DNA of 29,982 nucleotides from Clostridiaceae bacterium (GCA_016292785.1 JAEDFL010000025.1:1-29982); one strand, 5' to 3'. Shown: positions 7,796 to 16,106, counted from the first letter of the stretch. The notes: generated by a model from the sequence alone, not told the origin. Made by a program: numbers and translations.

Positions 7796-7824
7796 ATTTT
7801 ATCATATTTTCATTTTAAAAGCAA
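7796..7824 (-). promoter_or_regulatory. Promoter of the AMP-binding enzyme gene
   Basis: On the minus strand TTGCTT (7824-7819), a 17-base spacer and TAAAAT (7801-7796) form a sigma-A promoter with a TGn extension before the -10. The -35 hexamer lies inside one arm of the upstream gene's terminator. Confidence 0.55.
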
Positions 7825-7839
7825 CATTGATTTGCTTTT
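7817..7839 (-). terminator. Probable terminator of the YgjV-like gene
   Basis: AAAAGCAA (7817-7824) and TTGCTTTT (7832-7839) form a perfect 8-bp stem with a 7-base loop. On the minus strand it ends in TTGCTTTTAAAAT. The stem is AT-rich and so weaker than the others in the window. Confidence 0.5.
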
Positions 7840-7861
7840 TGATTAAATAAAATAAACAAAG

Positions 7862-8422
7862 TCAGCAAGATGTAACGCTTTGTTTCTTCTTTCTGAATCT
7901 GATAAGTCCGATAACGATTGAAATCTCGCTCATTATTTCTGCACCTACCGCCACTACCGAGCCTCCGACAAAATTGTAAACAAGCCACATTGCCGAGGTT
8001 GGAAGCGTCAACGCTCTTAACTGCTGGGTTCTCGGGTTCCACGTCACGAACGAGGAGATAATCATTGCACAGATCGGAAGAAGCGACAGCACCGTTTCAT
8101 AGGTAAAATATCCGACCGCCGCAAAAGCTATTGAAAAGATTATCGGACACATGATGTGATCAACATATTTAGACTTTGTTCTGTAAGAGTATGTATAAGA
8201 CCTTATCATTCCGACAAAGTTGCATAAAGCTCCTCCATACAGTCCGATCATAAGGTACTGCAAGCCGAACAGCAAGCTCGCCATTGACTGCATAAGCACG
8301 ATTGTCCTGTGCTTTTTCATCTGATATGAAAAAAGCAAAAATAATGTTGCTATTATGCTCACAATTTGGGATATTAAATATATAACTCCTTTTTCGGATA
8401 TCAACGTATTTATTCTTTCCAT
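7862..8422 (-). CDS. YgjV-family inner membrane protein
   Basis: A 186-residue polytopic membrane protein resembling the YgjV family. Predicted segments include LISQIVSIIATLFLLFSY, VLMQSMASLLFGLQYLMIG, IIFSIAFAAVGYF, VLSLLPICAMIISSF and MWLVYNFVGGSVVAVGAEI, and it ends in a basic tail (RFRKKKQ). The family has no firmly known function. The start at 8422 is preferred over an upstream in-frame ATG because AAAGGAAG lies just before it and a strong promoter lies at 8451-8479, downstream of the longer start. It is divergent from the DUF6056-like gene, and their short shared control region may link them. Confidence 0.78.
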   Translation of the reverse strand: MERINTLISEKGVIYLISQIVSIIATLFLLFSYQMKKHRTIVLMQSMASLLFGLQYLMIGLYGGALCNFVGMIRSYTYSYRTKSKYVDHIMCPIIFSIAFAAVGYFTYETVLSLLPICAMIISSFVTWNPRTQQLRALTLPTSAMWLVYNFVGGSVVAVGAEIMSEISIVIGLIRFRKKKQSVTSC

Positions 8423-8450
8423 GACGACTTCCTTTTTTAATATTTGAATT

Positions 8451-8479
8451 ATTATAATATAAAATTCAGAAAATGGCAA
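8451..8479 (-). promoter_or_regulatory. Promoter of the YgjV-like gene
   Basis: TTGCCA (8479-8474), a 17-base spacer and TATAAT (8456-8451) on the minus strand are close to consensus. This settles the start codon at 8422. Confidence 0.7.
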
Positions 8480-8532
8480 CAAATTATTTATTGGATTAGG
8501 GGCATTCAGAACTGTCAGAATTGTCAAATTTG

Positions 8533-8561
8533 TTGACTTTACTTTGACTGTATGATAGAAT
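8533..8561 (+). promoter_or_regulatory. Promoter of the DUF6056-like gene
   Basis: TTGACT (8533-8538), a 17-base spacer and TAGAAT (8556-8561), with TGA just before the -10. It is back to back with the YgjV promoter, about 54 bases apart. Short TGTCA-type direct repeats lie between the two. Confidence 0.65.
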
Positions 8562-8585
8562 AGTAAACCGTTTGGAGGAAACATA

Positions 8586-10127
8586 ATGAAAATAATAACA
8601 ACTGATAAAGTTAAAAATATGCTTGTTTTTTTGTTGGTATTTGTTTTTATTTTTGCTTTTGCGTATATGGTACCCTATACTCACGATGACTGGGCTTGGG
8701 GCTGTGATATCGGTTTTAGGCGTCTGCATGATCACTTTAAAAATTATAACGGCAGATATCTCGGCAATCTTCTTGTAATAGCATTAACAAGGTCAAACAT
8801 TCTGAAAGCTTTGGTAATGTCGGGAACGGTAGCTTCGATTCTATATTTTATTTACAGAACTACAAGCAAAAAAGACATAAAAGTTTTTCTTTTTTCAGCA
8901 ATCGCCCTTTTTTCTGTTCCGAGAAGTATTTTTCGTCAGACCTTGGCGTGGACATCGGGTTTTACAAACTATGTTGTTCCTACCTTATTGCTAATTATAT
9001 ATATTTATATCATAAAATCCGTGTTCGAAAAGTCGCCTGATTTTAAAAAAACAACTTTTGTAGTAACTTTTGTTGTCGGTATCTGTGCATCTTTGTTTAT
9101 GGAAAATATAACAATATATCAGATACTTATTGATATTATGCTTTTGTTTTTCATCACAAAAAAACATCAGAAATTTTTTACCCCCGTTATAACTCATTTT
9201 CTCGGTTCTCTGAGCGGATGTATTATAATGTTTTCAAACGGTGCATACCGCAACATTGCAGAAGCAAACGACGATTACAGAACAATGCCTCTGATGGCCG
9301 ATAATCTTTTCCTTAGAATGAGAGATAATCTTTTCTTTATAATCAGAAAAGAAACAGCGCTTAATAATGTAATTCTGAACATCATAATTGCTGTTCTATG
9401 TATCGTCCTTGTGTATAGTTTTTTAAACAAGAAAAATAACATTTCTCCAATAAAGAAAAGAATCGTACAAATCGGACTGATAATAACAGTCACATATGCC
9501 GTTTACTCACTGTGTATGGCTATCTATCCAAATTGGCGGATATTAGATACTCTGACGGTTCATTTTGACAGCCTTTTTCTGCTCCTTTATATCATCTCTC
9601 TTGTTACACTTTCCGTAATATGCGTTGATGAAAAGGAGATATCATATCGCCTTTGCTTTTACATTATCAGCATTGTACTGTTGACACTACCTCTTTTTGT
9701 TGTAACGCCTGTCAGCAGCCGTTGTTTTTTCTGCGGTTATGTATTTTTCGTTCTTTTTGCCTGCGAATTATTCAGCTATTTATTTAACGGAAGCAACCAA
9801 GTGAAAAAAAACGACATCTTTTTCAAGCCGCTTGTTGTTCTATGTGTTTGTATTGCCGTTTTTTATTCAAGCGTCTTTGGTATGATATACAAGTGTGAGA
9901 TAAAAAGAAACGTTCATGTCAAGAATCAGATTTCCGACGGAAAAACCGTTGTTGTGCTGAGCGAGCTTCCGTATCAAAACTATCTTTGGGGGTCAACTCC
10001 CAATCCCGAAACAATGTGGGGAGACAGATACAAAGCCTTTTACGGTATAGATCAGAAAACAGAATTAAAGATAATCAAACACCATCCGAAAGAAGTTAAG
10101 CCAAAAGCTGAGGGACTGCCGAAATAA
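8586..10127 (+). CDS. Polytopic membrane protein, DUF6056-like (possible GT-C glycosyltransferase)
   Basis: A 513-residue membrane protein with roughly ten or more hydrophobic segments spread over residues 10-440. After the first segment comes VPYTHDDWAWGC and then NGRYLGNLL, with acidic residues in the first outer loop. This pattern is typical of DUF6056 and of GT-C lipid-linked sugar transferases in general. The C-terminal 70 residues are soluble. Transfer of a sugar to a cell-surface glycan is an inference; no other glycan genes adjoin. The gene is markedly AT-rich (21 of 60 bases are G or C at 8881-8940, against 37 of 60 at 12421-12480), suggesting acquisition from elsewhere. GGAGG precedes the ATG. 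Confidence 0.7.
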   Translation: MKIITTDKVKNMLVFLLVFVFIFAFAYMVPYTHDDWAWGCDIGFRRLHDHFKNYNGRYLGNLLVIALTRSNILKALVMSGTVASILYFIYRTTSKKDIKVFLFSAIALFSVPRSIFRQTLAWTSGFTNYVVPTLLLIIYIYIIKSVFEKSPDFKKTTFVVTFVVGICASLFMENITIYQILIDIMLLFFITKKHQKFFTPVITHFLGSLSGCIIMFSNGAYRNIAEANDDYRTMPLMADNLFLRMRDNLFFIIRKETALNNVILNIIIAVLCIVLVYSFLNKKNNISPIKKRIVQIGLIITVTYAVYSLCMAIYPNWRILDTLTVHFDSLFLLLYIISLVTLSVICVDEKEISYRLCFYIISIVLLTLPLFVVTPVSSRCFFCGYVFFVLFACELFSYLFNGSNQVKKNDIFFKPLVVLCVCIAVFYSSVFGMIYKCEIKRNVHVKNQISDGKTVVVLSELPYQNYLWGSTPNPETMWGDRYKAFYGIDQKTELKIIKHHPKEVKPKAEGLPK

Positions 10128-10144
10128 AACGGCAGTCCCCTTTT
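10112..10144 (+). terminator. Terminator of the DUF6056-like gene
   Basis: GGGACTGCCG (10112-10121) and CGGCAGTCCC (10130-10139) form a perfect 10-bp stem. The TAA stop lies in the 8-base loop, and CTTTT follows. Confidence 0.9.
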
Positions 10145-10491
10145 CAGTTCATTATTCCGAGGCTGACGGAAAGCGCCCTGTTCACTCTGGACATATCCCT
10201 TTCTCCGAGGTTGCCCATTCGCTCCTTGAGCCTTTGCTTGTCAAGCGTTCTCACCTGTTCGAGAAGGACTATCGAATCCTTGGAAAGTCCGCAGTCCTGT
10301 GCGTCCACCTGTATGTGAGTCGGCAGCTCCGTTTTGAAACGCTGACTCGTTATTGCGGCGGCTATGACGGTCGGGCTGAATTTATTACCGACATCGTTCT
10401 GAACTATCAGCACAGGTCTCAAGCCGCCCTGTTCGGAGCCCACGACGGGACTCAGATCCGCATAATATATGTCTCCCCGTTTTATGTTCAT
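10144..10491 (-). CDS. ndoA: EndoA/MazF-family endoribonuclease toxin
   Basis: A 115-residue single-strand, sequence-specific mRNA endonuclease. The sequence follows Bacillus EndoA closely: RGDIYYADLSPVVGSEQGGLRPVLIVQND, then FSPTVIAAAITSQ and SIVLLEQVRTLDKQRL. Catalytic Arg25 and Thr48 fall at the EndoA positions when numbering begins at this ATG. GGAGAG lies eight bases upstream, while the in-frame GTG at 10500 sits directly on it. A TATAAT (10543-10538) could be its -10, but the -35 is poor. No ribbon-helix-helix antitoxin is found in the 213 bases upstream, unlike the usual ndoAI-ndoA pair. It could be an orphan toxin or have its antitoxin elsewhere. Confidence 0.95.
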   Translation of the reverse strand: MNIKRGDIYYADLSPVVGSEQGGLRPVLIVQNDVGNKFSPTVIAAAITSQRFKTELPTHIQVDAQDCGLSKDSIVLLEQVRTLDKQRLKERMGNLGERDMSRVNRALSVSLGIMN

Positions 10492-10664
10492 CCTTATCAC
10501 TCTCCGAGATTTTGATTGTCATACTTTCGGTTTCAGTATTATATTTGCCAATCATTTGCCGGATTAATCATTTATTTTCGGGGATTTAATCTGTATCCGA
10601 CATTCTCATTATATTCAGTTCCCTGTTTTAAGTCACCGCCGCCGAAAAATTCAGTTATGCAGAA

Positions 10665-10698
10665 AAAAGCTTGTACCGGTTTTCCGATACAAGCTTTT
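10665..10698 (-). terminator. Terminator of the 15-gene run
   Basis: AAAAGCTTGTA (10665-10675) and TACAAGCTTTT (10688-10698) are exact reverse complements, with an inner CGG/CCG pairing. On the minus strand the stem is followed by a run of T (10668-10663). It lies just after the ClpE-like gene. Confidence 0.85.
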
Positions 10699-10713
10699 AA
10701 AAAATTTCTCGAT

Positions 10714-12999
10714 TTATTCGGTAATCAGCGTAACGTCGCCGTCCTTGGCGTCAACCGTGATTGAGGTCACGGGTGTGTCAATATGATCTATGATGGTTTC
10801 AGCAATCTTATCCTCGACCTTGCGGCGGATATTGTTTCTGAGGTCTCTTGCACCCCTCGTTCCGCCGACGGACTGCCTTGCAAGCTCGGCAACAGCTTCC
10901 TCGGAATAATCAAATGTTATACCCTTGTCCCTGAGCGGTTCCTTGAACTCGTCCAGCATAAGAACGGCAATCTTCCTGAATGCCTCCTCGTCAAGATCGT
11001 TGAAAACTACGATCTCATCGACTCTGCCGAGAAATTCAGGTCTGAGGAACTCTCTGAGAGCCTTTAATGCCTTTTCCTTGTTAGCGTCGCCCTGTGTCTT
11101 TCCGAAGCCGAGAGCACCCTCAGAGCGGCTGCTGCCGGCATTCGAGGTCATCACGATAACCGTGTTCTCGAAGCTGACCGTCCTGCCCTGTGCGTCGGTG
11201 ATCTTGCCCTCGTCAAGAATCTGAAGCAGAATGTTCATAACGTCGGGATGAGCCTTTTCTATCTCGTCAAAGAGGAGAACGGAATAAGGCTTTCTGCGAA
11301 CCTTTTCGGTGAGCTGTCCTGCCTCGTCATATCCGACATAGCCCGGAGGCGAGCCGATAATTCTTGAAACGCTGTGCTTCTCCATAAACTCTGACATATC
11401 AAGCCTGATAAGCGTTTCGGGGGTATCGAAAAGCTCGTTTGCAAGCTGTTTGACAAGCTCGGTTTTGCCGACGCCCGTAGGACCGACAAAGATGAATGAT
11501 GACGGTCTTCTTCTCGGGCTGACGTTGATCCTGCCGCGTCTGACCGCCTTTGAAACAACATCGACTGCTTCGTCCTGACCGATGACCTTTGATTTGAGCT
11601 TTTTATCAAGATCGGCAAGTCTGCGCAAATCGCTTTCAACTATCTTCTGAGCCGGAATGCCTGTCCAGAGCTGAATTACCCTTGCAAGATCCTCCTCTGT
11701 AACCGGAGAGTTTTCAACAAGCGGAATGAGCTGGTTTATTCTTGTTTCGCACTGCATAATATCCTGCTTGACCTTTGCAATAGCTTCATAATCAGGCTCC
11801 TCAGCCTCCATGAGATCCTGCTCACGGATTATGAGATCCGCTTTTTCGTTGAGCTTGTTTTCATATTCGCTGATATTCTTGTTCCTGAGATTTGCACAGG
11901 TGCAAGCCTCGTCCAGCAGGTCAATAGCCTTGTCCGGTAAAAATCTGTCGTTAATAAACCTCTCGGAGAGGGTGACTGCGCTGTGAACAAGGTTGTCGCT
12001 TATCTGAACCTTGTGGTAATTCTCATAGTAATCCTTGATGCCCAAAAGCATATTGTAGGTATCCTCAATCGAGGGCTCTTCAACGGTGACGGGCTGTAAA
12101 CGTCTTTCAAGTGCGGCATCCTTTTCGATATACTTTCTGTATTCGGTGAAGGTAGTTGCGCCAATGATCTGCACCTCGCCTCTTGAGAGAGCAGGCTTGA
12201 GGATATTGGCGGCATTCATCGAGCCTTCGGAATCTCCGCCCGTACCGACAAGGTTATGCACCTCGTCGATGAAAAGAATAATATTGCCCTCTGCCTTGAC
12301 TTCCTCAACAAGACCTTTCACCCTGCCCTCGAACTGACCTCTGAACTGAGTGCCGGCAACGAGTGAGGTGAGGTCAAGAAGCTGAATTTCCTTGTTGGCA
12401 AGCTTTGCGGGAACATCACCGTTCGCTATTCTCAGGGCAAGTCCCTCGGCAATCGCCGTTTTACCTACGCCCGGCTCGCCTATAAGGCAGGGATTGTTCT
12501 TTGAGCGGCGGCAAAGAATCTGGATAACTCTGTAAATCTCATTGTCTCTGCCGATTATCCTGTCTATCTTACCCTCCCTTGCCTTTTGGGTGAGGTTGGT
12601 GCAGTAAAGAGGAAGATACTTGCGTTTCTTCGATTTCTTTTCGCCCTTTTTCCTGCTTTTTGAGTTGTCCTTTACTTCCGTATCGGGAACATCGGTATAA
12701 TCACCGTTCGACTCGTCCTTCATCAATCCCTGCATAAAGGGGAAGGTCGGCGTACCGCCCGGCTCAAAGCCCTCGCCGTCGTCGCCCATACCCATCATTG
12801 CGCCGAACTGCTCGCTCATAGCCTCATAGTCGTCCTCGGTTATTCCCATATTTTCCATCATCTGCTTTATCGGGCCCTGCGACTCCATGGCGCATTTCAG
12901 GCAAAGTCCCTCCTGGTGGGAGCTTTTATCGCCGTCCATTCTCGTCATAAAAATCACAGCCGGTCTGATTCCGCATTTGCTGCACATAATTTGCTTCAT
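10714..12999 (-). CDS. clpE: ClpE-like AAA+ unfoldase (Clp protease ATP-binding subunit)
   Basis: A 761-residue Hsp100 ATPase that should unfold proteins for ClpP. Instead of Clp-N repeats, the N-terminus carries a small zinc finger (Cys6, Cys9, Cys33, Cys36), the hallmark of ClpE. An acidic, Gly/Met-rich then Lys-rich linker (about 65-130) follows. AAA domain 1 has GEPGVGKTAIAEG and ILFIDEVHNL. A UVR-like coiled segment contains EEPDYEAIAKVKQDI. AAA domain 2 has GPTGVGKTELVKQLA and LLFDEIEKAHPDV. ALGFGK matches the ClpP-docking [LIV]GF loop, so partnership with ClpP is expected. It is longer than Bacillus ClpE (about 700) mainly through the linker. It starts 12 bases after pgsA, leaving no room for a CtsR-controlled promoter of its own in the gap. 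Confidence 0.9.
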   Translation of the reverse strand: MKQIMCSKCGIRPAVIFMTRMDGDKSSHQEGLCLKCAMESQGPIKQMMENMGITEDDYEAMSEQFGAMMGMGDDGEGFEPGGTPTFPFMQGLMKDESNGDYTDVPDTEVKDNSKSRKKGEKKSKKRKYLPLYCTNLTQKAREGKIDRIIGRDNEIYRVIQILCRRSKNNPCLIGEPGVGKTAIAEGLALRIANGDVPAKLANKEIQLLDLTSLVAGTQFRGQFEGRVKGLVEEVKAEGNIILFIDEVHNLVGTGGDSEGSMNAANILKPALSRGEVQIIGATTFTEYRKYIEKDAALERRLQPVTVEEPSIEDTYNMLLGIKDYYENYHKVQISDNLVHSAVTLSERFINDRFLPDKAIDLLDEACTCANLRNKNISEYENKLNEKADLIIREQDLMEAEEPDYEAIAKVKQDIMQCETRINQLIPLVENSPVTEEDLARVIQLWTGIPAQKIVESDLRRLADLDKKLKSKVIGQDEAVDVVSKAVRRGRINVSPRRRPSSFIFVGPTGVGKTELVKQLANELFDTPETLIRLDMSEFMEKHSVSRIIGSPPGYVGYDEAGQLTEKVRRKPYSVLLFDEIEKAHPDVMNILLQILDEGKITDAQGRTVSFENTVIVMTSNAGSSRSEGALGFGKTQGDANKEKALKALREFLRPEFLGRVDEIVVFNDLDEEAFRKIAVLMLDEFKEPLRDKGITFDYSEEAVAELARQSVGGTRGARDLRNNIRRKVEDKIAETIIDHIDTPVTSITVDAKDGDVTLITE

Positions 13000-13011
13000 G
13001 TTTTTCTCCTG

Positions 13012-13638
13012 TTATTTGCTGAAAAATTTTGTTTTAAACTGCTTGTAAACTCCGGGGAGGTAGCTGACAAACGCAACGACCGTCAACAGGGCCGAAATTG
13101 CGACAAGCACCACAAGCAATGTGTCCGGGATCGTCCAAAGGTAATTGAACGCTCCTACATCGGGTGCAAAGGCAAACAGCGCAATCATTACAAAATAGAA
13201 AACGAAGGTCGCTGCCTTGCCGTATATTTCCGCCGCACTCGGTCTGAGACCTATGGCTATCATAATTCCTCCGAAGAGAACCATAACAAACTCTTTAATA
13301 ATAAAAACAAGGAAGATCCAGCTGAACGTTTTGATAAGCGACTCCGAGCTGCTGCTGAATTTGATATAGAGCAGAACGGCGATTGTAATCTGCGTCAGCT
13401 TATCCGCAACGGGATCAAGCACCTTGCCGAGATCGCTGATCTGATTAAAGCGTCTTGCGATTTTTCCGTCAAGGAAATCGGAAAGTCCCGAAAGAGCAAG
13501 CACAAATACTGCCCATATGACATTGTTTTTTATTCCGTCATTAAGAAAGAGATATGCAAAGATCGGAACCATAATTATTCTTGCAAAGGAGAGCCAGTTT
13601 GGAACGGTATTCCAATTTTTGAACAGATCTTTAAACAT
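13012..13638 (-). CDS. pgsA: CDP-diacylglycerol-glycerol-3-phosphate 3-phosphatidyltransferase
   Basis: PgsA makes phosphatidylglycerol phosphate, the committed step to phosphatidylglycerol and cardiolipin, in the membrane. The protein is 208 residues with about five to six membrane helices. SDFLDGKIARRFNQ...DLGKVLDPVADK is the complete CDP-alcohol phosphotransferase signature D-x2-DG-x2-AR-x8-G-x3-D-x3-D. The start at 13638 is chosen because GGAGG lies six bases upstream; a longer in-frame start would run back into cvpA without conserved sequence. The start follows the cvpA stop by one base. The paralogue possibility (PssA, Cls-like) is less likely given length and order. Confidence 0.92.
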   Translation of the reverse strand: MFKDLFKNWNTVPNWLSFARIIMVPIFAYLFLNDGIKNNVIWAVFVLALSGLSDFLDGKIARRFNQISDLGKVLDPVADKLTQITIAVLLYIKFSSSSESLIKTFSWIFLVFIIKEFVMVLFGGIMIAIGLRPSAAEIYGKAATFVFYFVMIALFAFAPDVGAFNYLWTIPDTLLVVLVAISALLTVVAFVSYLPGVYKQFKTKFFSK

Positions 13639-13639
13639 T

Positions 13640-14161
13640 TTATTTTCCTCCAAATTCGTTGAACATCTTAATATTTTCGGCAATCTTATCGTTGGAAAGG
13701 ACTGCCTGAACAATAGCCGATGAGTCTATCGCGTTTACATATTTCGCATTATACACCACATGGGAGGATATTTGCAAGCCTACGCTCAAGACAATTACTG
13801 CCACTAAGCTGCATCCGAGTCCCAAAAGCGCTCCAAGCAGCTTGTTTGCCTGTTTGATAACGGGCAGCTTATTCAGCGACTTGAGCAGATAAATAATCCA
13901 TGTGAAAAGAATACGCACCGCTATGTAAATCAGCACGAATACTATCAGCTTTGCAAGATAGCGTTCCGCAGTGCCGAAAAGCTTCGTGTTGCTGTATATC
14001 CAGTCCGTAACCGTTCCGCAAAGAACTCTCGCCGCCACAAGAGCGACTATGTAAGATCCGAATTTAAAAACCGTCTCCACCAAGCCCTGACGGTAGTATC
14101 TCACCGTTATCAGGACAACAAGAGCCGCTAAAATAATATCAACAATATGCTCCTGTATCAT
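13640..14161 (-). CDS. CvpA family membrane protein
   Basis: A 173-residue protein with about four membrane segments (DIILAALVVLITV, GSYIVALVAARVL, LIVFVLIYIAVRILFTWII, LLGALLGLGCSLVAVIVL). It resembles the CvpA family, named for colicin V production in E. coli; its molecular role is not settled, though links to envelope integrity are reported. It overlaps the DUF5711 gene by four bases (ATGA) and lies one base before pgsA, so coupled expression with envelope functions is likely. Confidence 0.82.
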   Translation of the reverse strand: MIQEHIVDIILAALVVLITVRYYRQGLVETVFKFGSYIVALVAARVLCGTVTDWIYSNTKLFGTAERYLAKLIVFVLIYIAVRILFTWIIYLLKSLNKLPVIKQANKLLGALLGLGCSLVAVIVLSVGLQISSHVVYNAKYVNAIDSSAIVQAVLSNDKIAENIKMFNEFGGK

Positions 14162-15360
14162 TTTGACGCCTGCCTTTCGTCCGTAGTACCCCTTGTTTTA
14201 TAGCTTTTAATGTTTACCGATGTCAGCACATAGGTTCTTCCGCCGTCAACCGTAACCCTCTGCGGCTCTCCTGTGAAGTAGATCGTTCCGACCTGCTTGC
14301 CCCTCTTGTTATAGGTTCTGACCTCGCTGTCAAAGAGAACGGCAACATACTTTCCGTCGGTATCAACCCATTGGACTTCCTTATCAAAATCAACAGTAAA
14401 TTTCTCCTTGTTGCCGTTGGTGTAAAACGTGAGTGATGAAAGCGACGAGCTGCCGTACTTTGAAAGAACGAGCGCACTCGAGCCGTTCTGCGCCACACAG
14501 TATTTACTGAGCTTATCGGAGCCGAAGCTGAAATCGTCCTGTCTGTCGGTATTGTTTTTGATATACGATTTAAGATTGTCGCCCATTGCAACAATATTGT
14601 TGCCCTTGATATAATTCACCCTGAGAAGCGTTGTGCCGGCATAATCAAAGCAGGCGGCATATTCCTCGGGCTTGCTTAAATTGAAAACGTAAAGCCTTGA
14701 TGACATTTCACCGTTTTCCGCTTTAAGCACGGCAACGGCGGCAAACTTTCCGTTTGGTGAAAGATCAATATCAATTACTCTTTCATCGGTAAAGCTCCAC
14801 GAAAATTTCTCCTTACCGTTCTTCGAGTAAACCTTGAGCTCTGACTGTGCGTTATCGCCGTATACCGCAACGGCATAGTTGCCCTTAGAGCCTATCGCCG
14901 CCGCCATAATATTTGTTTCAAGCTTTTCCTCCCGGAGGATTTCTGCGCCGTTCTGCACCCTGAATTTGCCCGATACCAAGTCGTAGACAATCATCTTAGA
15001 GCCTTTTATTTTCATAACAGGCTCGGTATAGGTGTGAGATTCAGGCATGATCTCCTTTGCCGATGAGGTCAGCACCGTTGTTTTGTCATCGAGCAACAGA
15101 GTCAGATTAGACTTGCTGACCGTTATATTCCTGACCGAATCTGCGCTGATCGAATACGGATATCCGTCACCTCTGCCGAGACTCATAAAGTAAGCCTTGA
15201 CATCGGAAGTGAAGGTTGCGATCGTCATATTGCCCAGCTTTTCAGCCGCAGTCATTACTATGAGAATAACAACGGCAACAGCGAGACAGACGGTCAGTAT
15301 CTTCCTCGCCCGTGCGCTGACGGAAAACTTTTTCTTTTTCACATTCTCGTTGCTTTTCAA
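14158..15360 (-). CDS. DUF5711 protein, membrane-anchored beta-propeller-like
   Basis: A 400-residue protein with a basic N-terminus (KKKKFSVSARARK), one membrane segment (ILTVCLAVAVVILIVMTAA, about 27-45) and a long outer domain. That domain has repeated strand patterns such as GNYAVAVYGDNAQSELKVYSKNG, GKFAAVAVLKAENG and GKYVAVLFDSEVRTYNKRGKQV, which resemble propeller blades. This matches DUF5711, of unknown function. It begins with TTG: GGGAGG lies seven bases upstream and TTGA overlaps the truA stop. Its place between truA and cvpA-pgsA suggests an envelope role, but that is inference. Confidence 0.78.
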   Translation of the reverse strand: MKSNENVKKKKFSVSARARKILTVCLAVAVVILIVMTAAEKLGNMTIATFTSDVKAYFMSLGRGDGYPYSISADSVRNITVSKSNLTLLLDDKTTVLTSSAKEIMPESHTYTEPVMKIKGSKMIVYDLVSGKFRVQNGAEILREEKLETNIMAAAIGSKGNYAVAVYGDNAQSELKVYSKNGKEKFSWSFTDERVIDIDLSPNGKFAAVAVLKAENGEMSSRLYVFNLSKPEEYAACFDYAGTTLLRVNYIKGNNIVAMGDNLKSYIKNNTDRQDDFSFGSDKLSKYCVAQNGSSALVLSKYGSSSLSSLTFYTNGNKEKFTVDFDKEVQWVDTDGKYVAVLFDSEVRTYNKRGKQVGTIYFTGEPQRVTVDGGRTYVLTSVNIKSYKTRGTTDERQASK

Positions 15361-16106
15361 CCTTCTGCCTCCCCGTAGCTGACGGCGTCAAGGTACAGTC
15401 CTTGCGCAGGAGCGGTTCTGCCTGCCTTTTCTCTGTCCATACCTTCTATTATAGCTGTCAGTGTGTCTTTTTCAATTCTTTTTTCTGAAATTTCTATTAA
15501 CGAGCCGACCATTATTCTCACCATATGGTAAAGAAAACCGCTGCCCTCAACATAAAAATCCACCTCGTCTCCGTTTCTGACAACGGAGCACAAATAAATC
15601 GTCCTGACCGTGTCCTCAACGCTGCTGCCCGACGAGCAAAAGGCGGCAAAATCATATGTGCCGACAAACTGCTGAGCCTGAGCGTTAAGAAAATCGGCAT
15701 CAAGCCTTTTCTTATAGTGCCACGCATAGTCCTTCAAAAAAGGATTTTTTTGCGGACTGTTCCATATTCTGTAAAGATACCGCTTCTTTTTGCAATCATA
15801 TCTCGGATGAAAGCCGAGCGGCATTTCCTCACAGCTTTTCACAGCAATCGAGTCGGGCAAAACCGCATTAAGCGCACCGACAAGACGGTAACAGTCCATG
15901 TCGCTTTCCGTCCTCAGCGTACAGCAAAAATCATTTGCGTGAACTCCCGTGTCCGTCCGGCTGCAGCCTGTGATACTGTCACGGGATCTGAGAATTGTCT
16001 GAACGGCGTCCTGCAAGCATTCCTGAACGGTTATGCCGTTGGGCTGAACCTGCCAGCCGTGGAAGTCCGTTCCGTCATACATCAGGCGAAGCGCAAGATT
16101 TCTCAT
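15357..16106 (-). CDS. truA: tRNA pseudouridine38-40 synthase
   Basis: TruA converts uridines 38-40 of the tRNA anticodon stem-loop to pseudouridine. At 249 residues it has a typical length. YDGTDFHGWQVQPNG opens the protein, and GCSRTDTGVHA contains the catalytic aspartate (Asp52). GFHPRYDCKKKRYLYRIWN and GSGFLYHMVRIMVG complete the family pattern. It overlaps ecfT by four bases upstream and the DUF5711 gene by a TTGA downstream. The ecfA1-ecfA2-ecfT-truA order is widely conserved in Firmicutes, where rplM-rpsI usually follow; those are absent here. Confidence 0.97.
   Translation of the reverse strand: MRNLALRLMYDGTDFHGWQVQPNGITVQECLQDAVQTILRSRDSITGCSRTDTGVHANDFCCTLRTESDMDCYRLVGALNAVLPDSIAVKSCEEMPLGFHPRYDCKKKRYLYRIWNSPQKNPFLKDYAWHYKKRLDADFLNAQAQQFVGTYDFAAFCSSGSSVEDTVRTIYLCSVVRNGDEVDFYVEGSGFLYHMVRIMVGSLIEISEKRIEKDTLTAIIEGMDREKAGRTAPAQGLYLDAVSYGEAEG

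Noticed and set aside
7091..7846. Plus-strand frame of 251 codons opposite the acyl-CoA synthetase gene
   Set aside because: It is antisense to intact adenylation motifs, and the product resembles no family.
10501..10713. Antitoxin gene upstream of the MazF-family gene
   Set aside because: The minus-strand ATGs give frames of only a few codons, or one overlapping the toxin start without ribbon-helix-helix character.
12916..13662. Long plus-strand open frame (248 codons) opposite pgsA and the start of clpE
   Set aside because: It is antisense to two genes with complete family motifs and has no ribosome binding site or recognisable domain; the composition reflects the opposite strand's codons.
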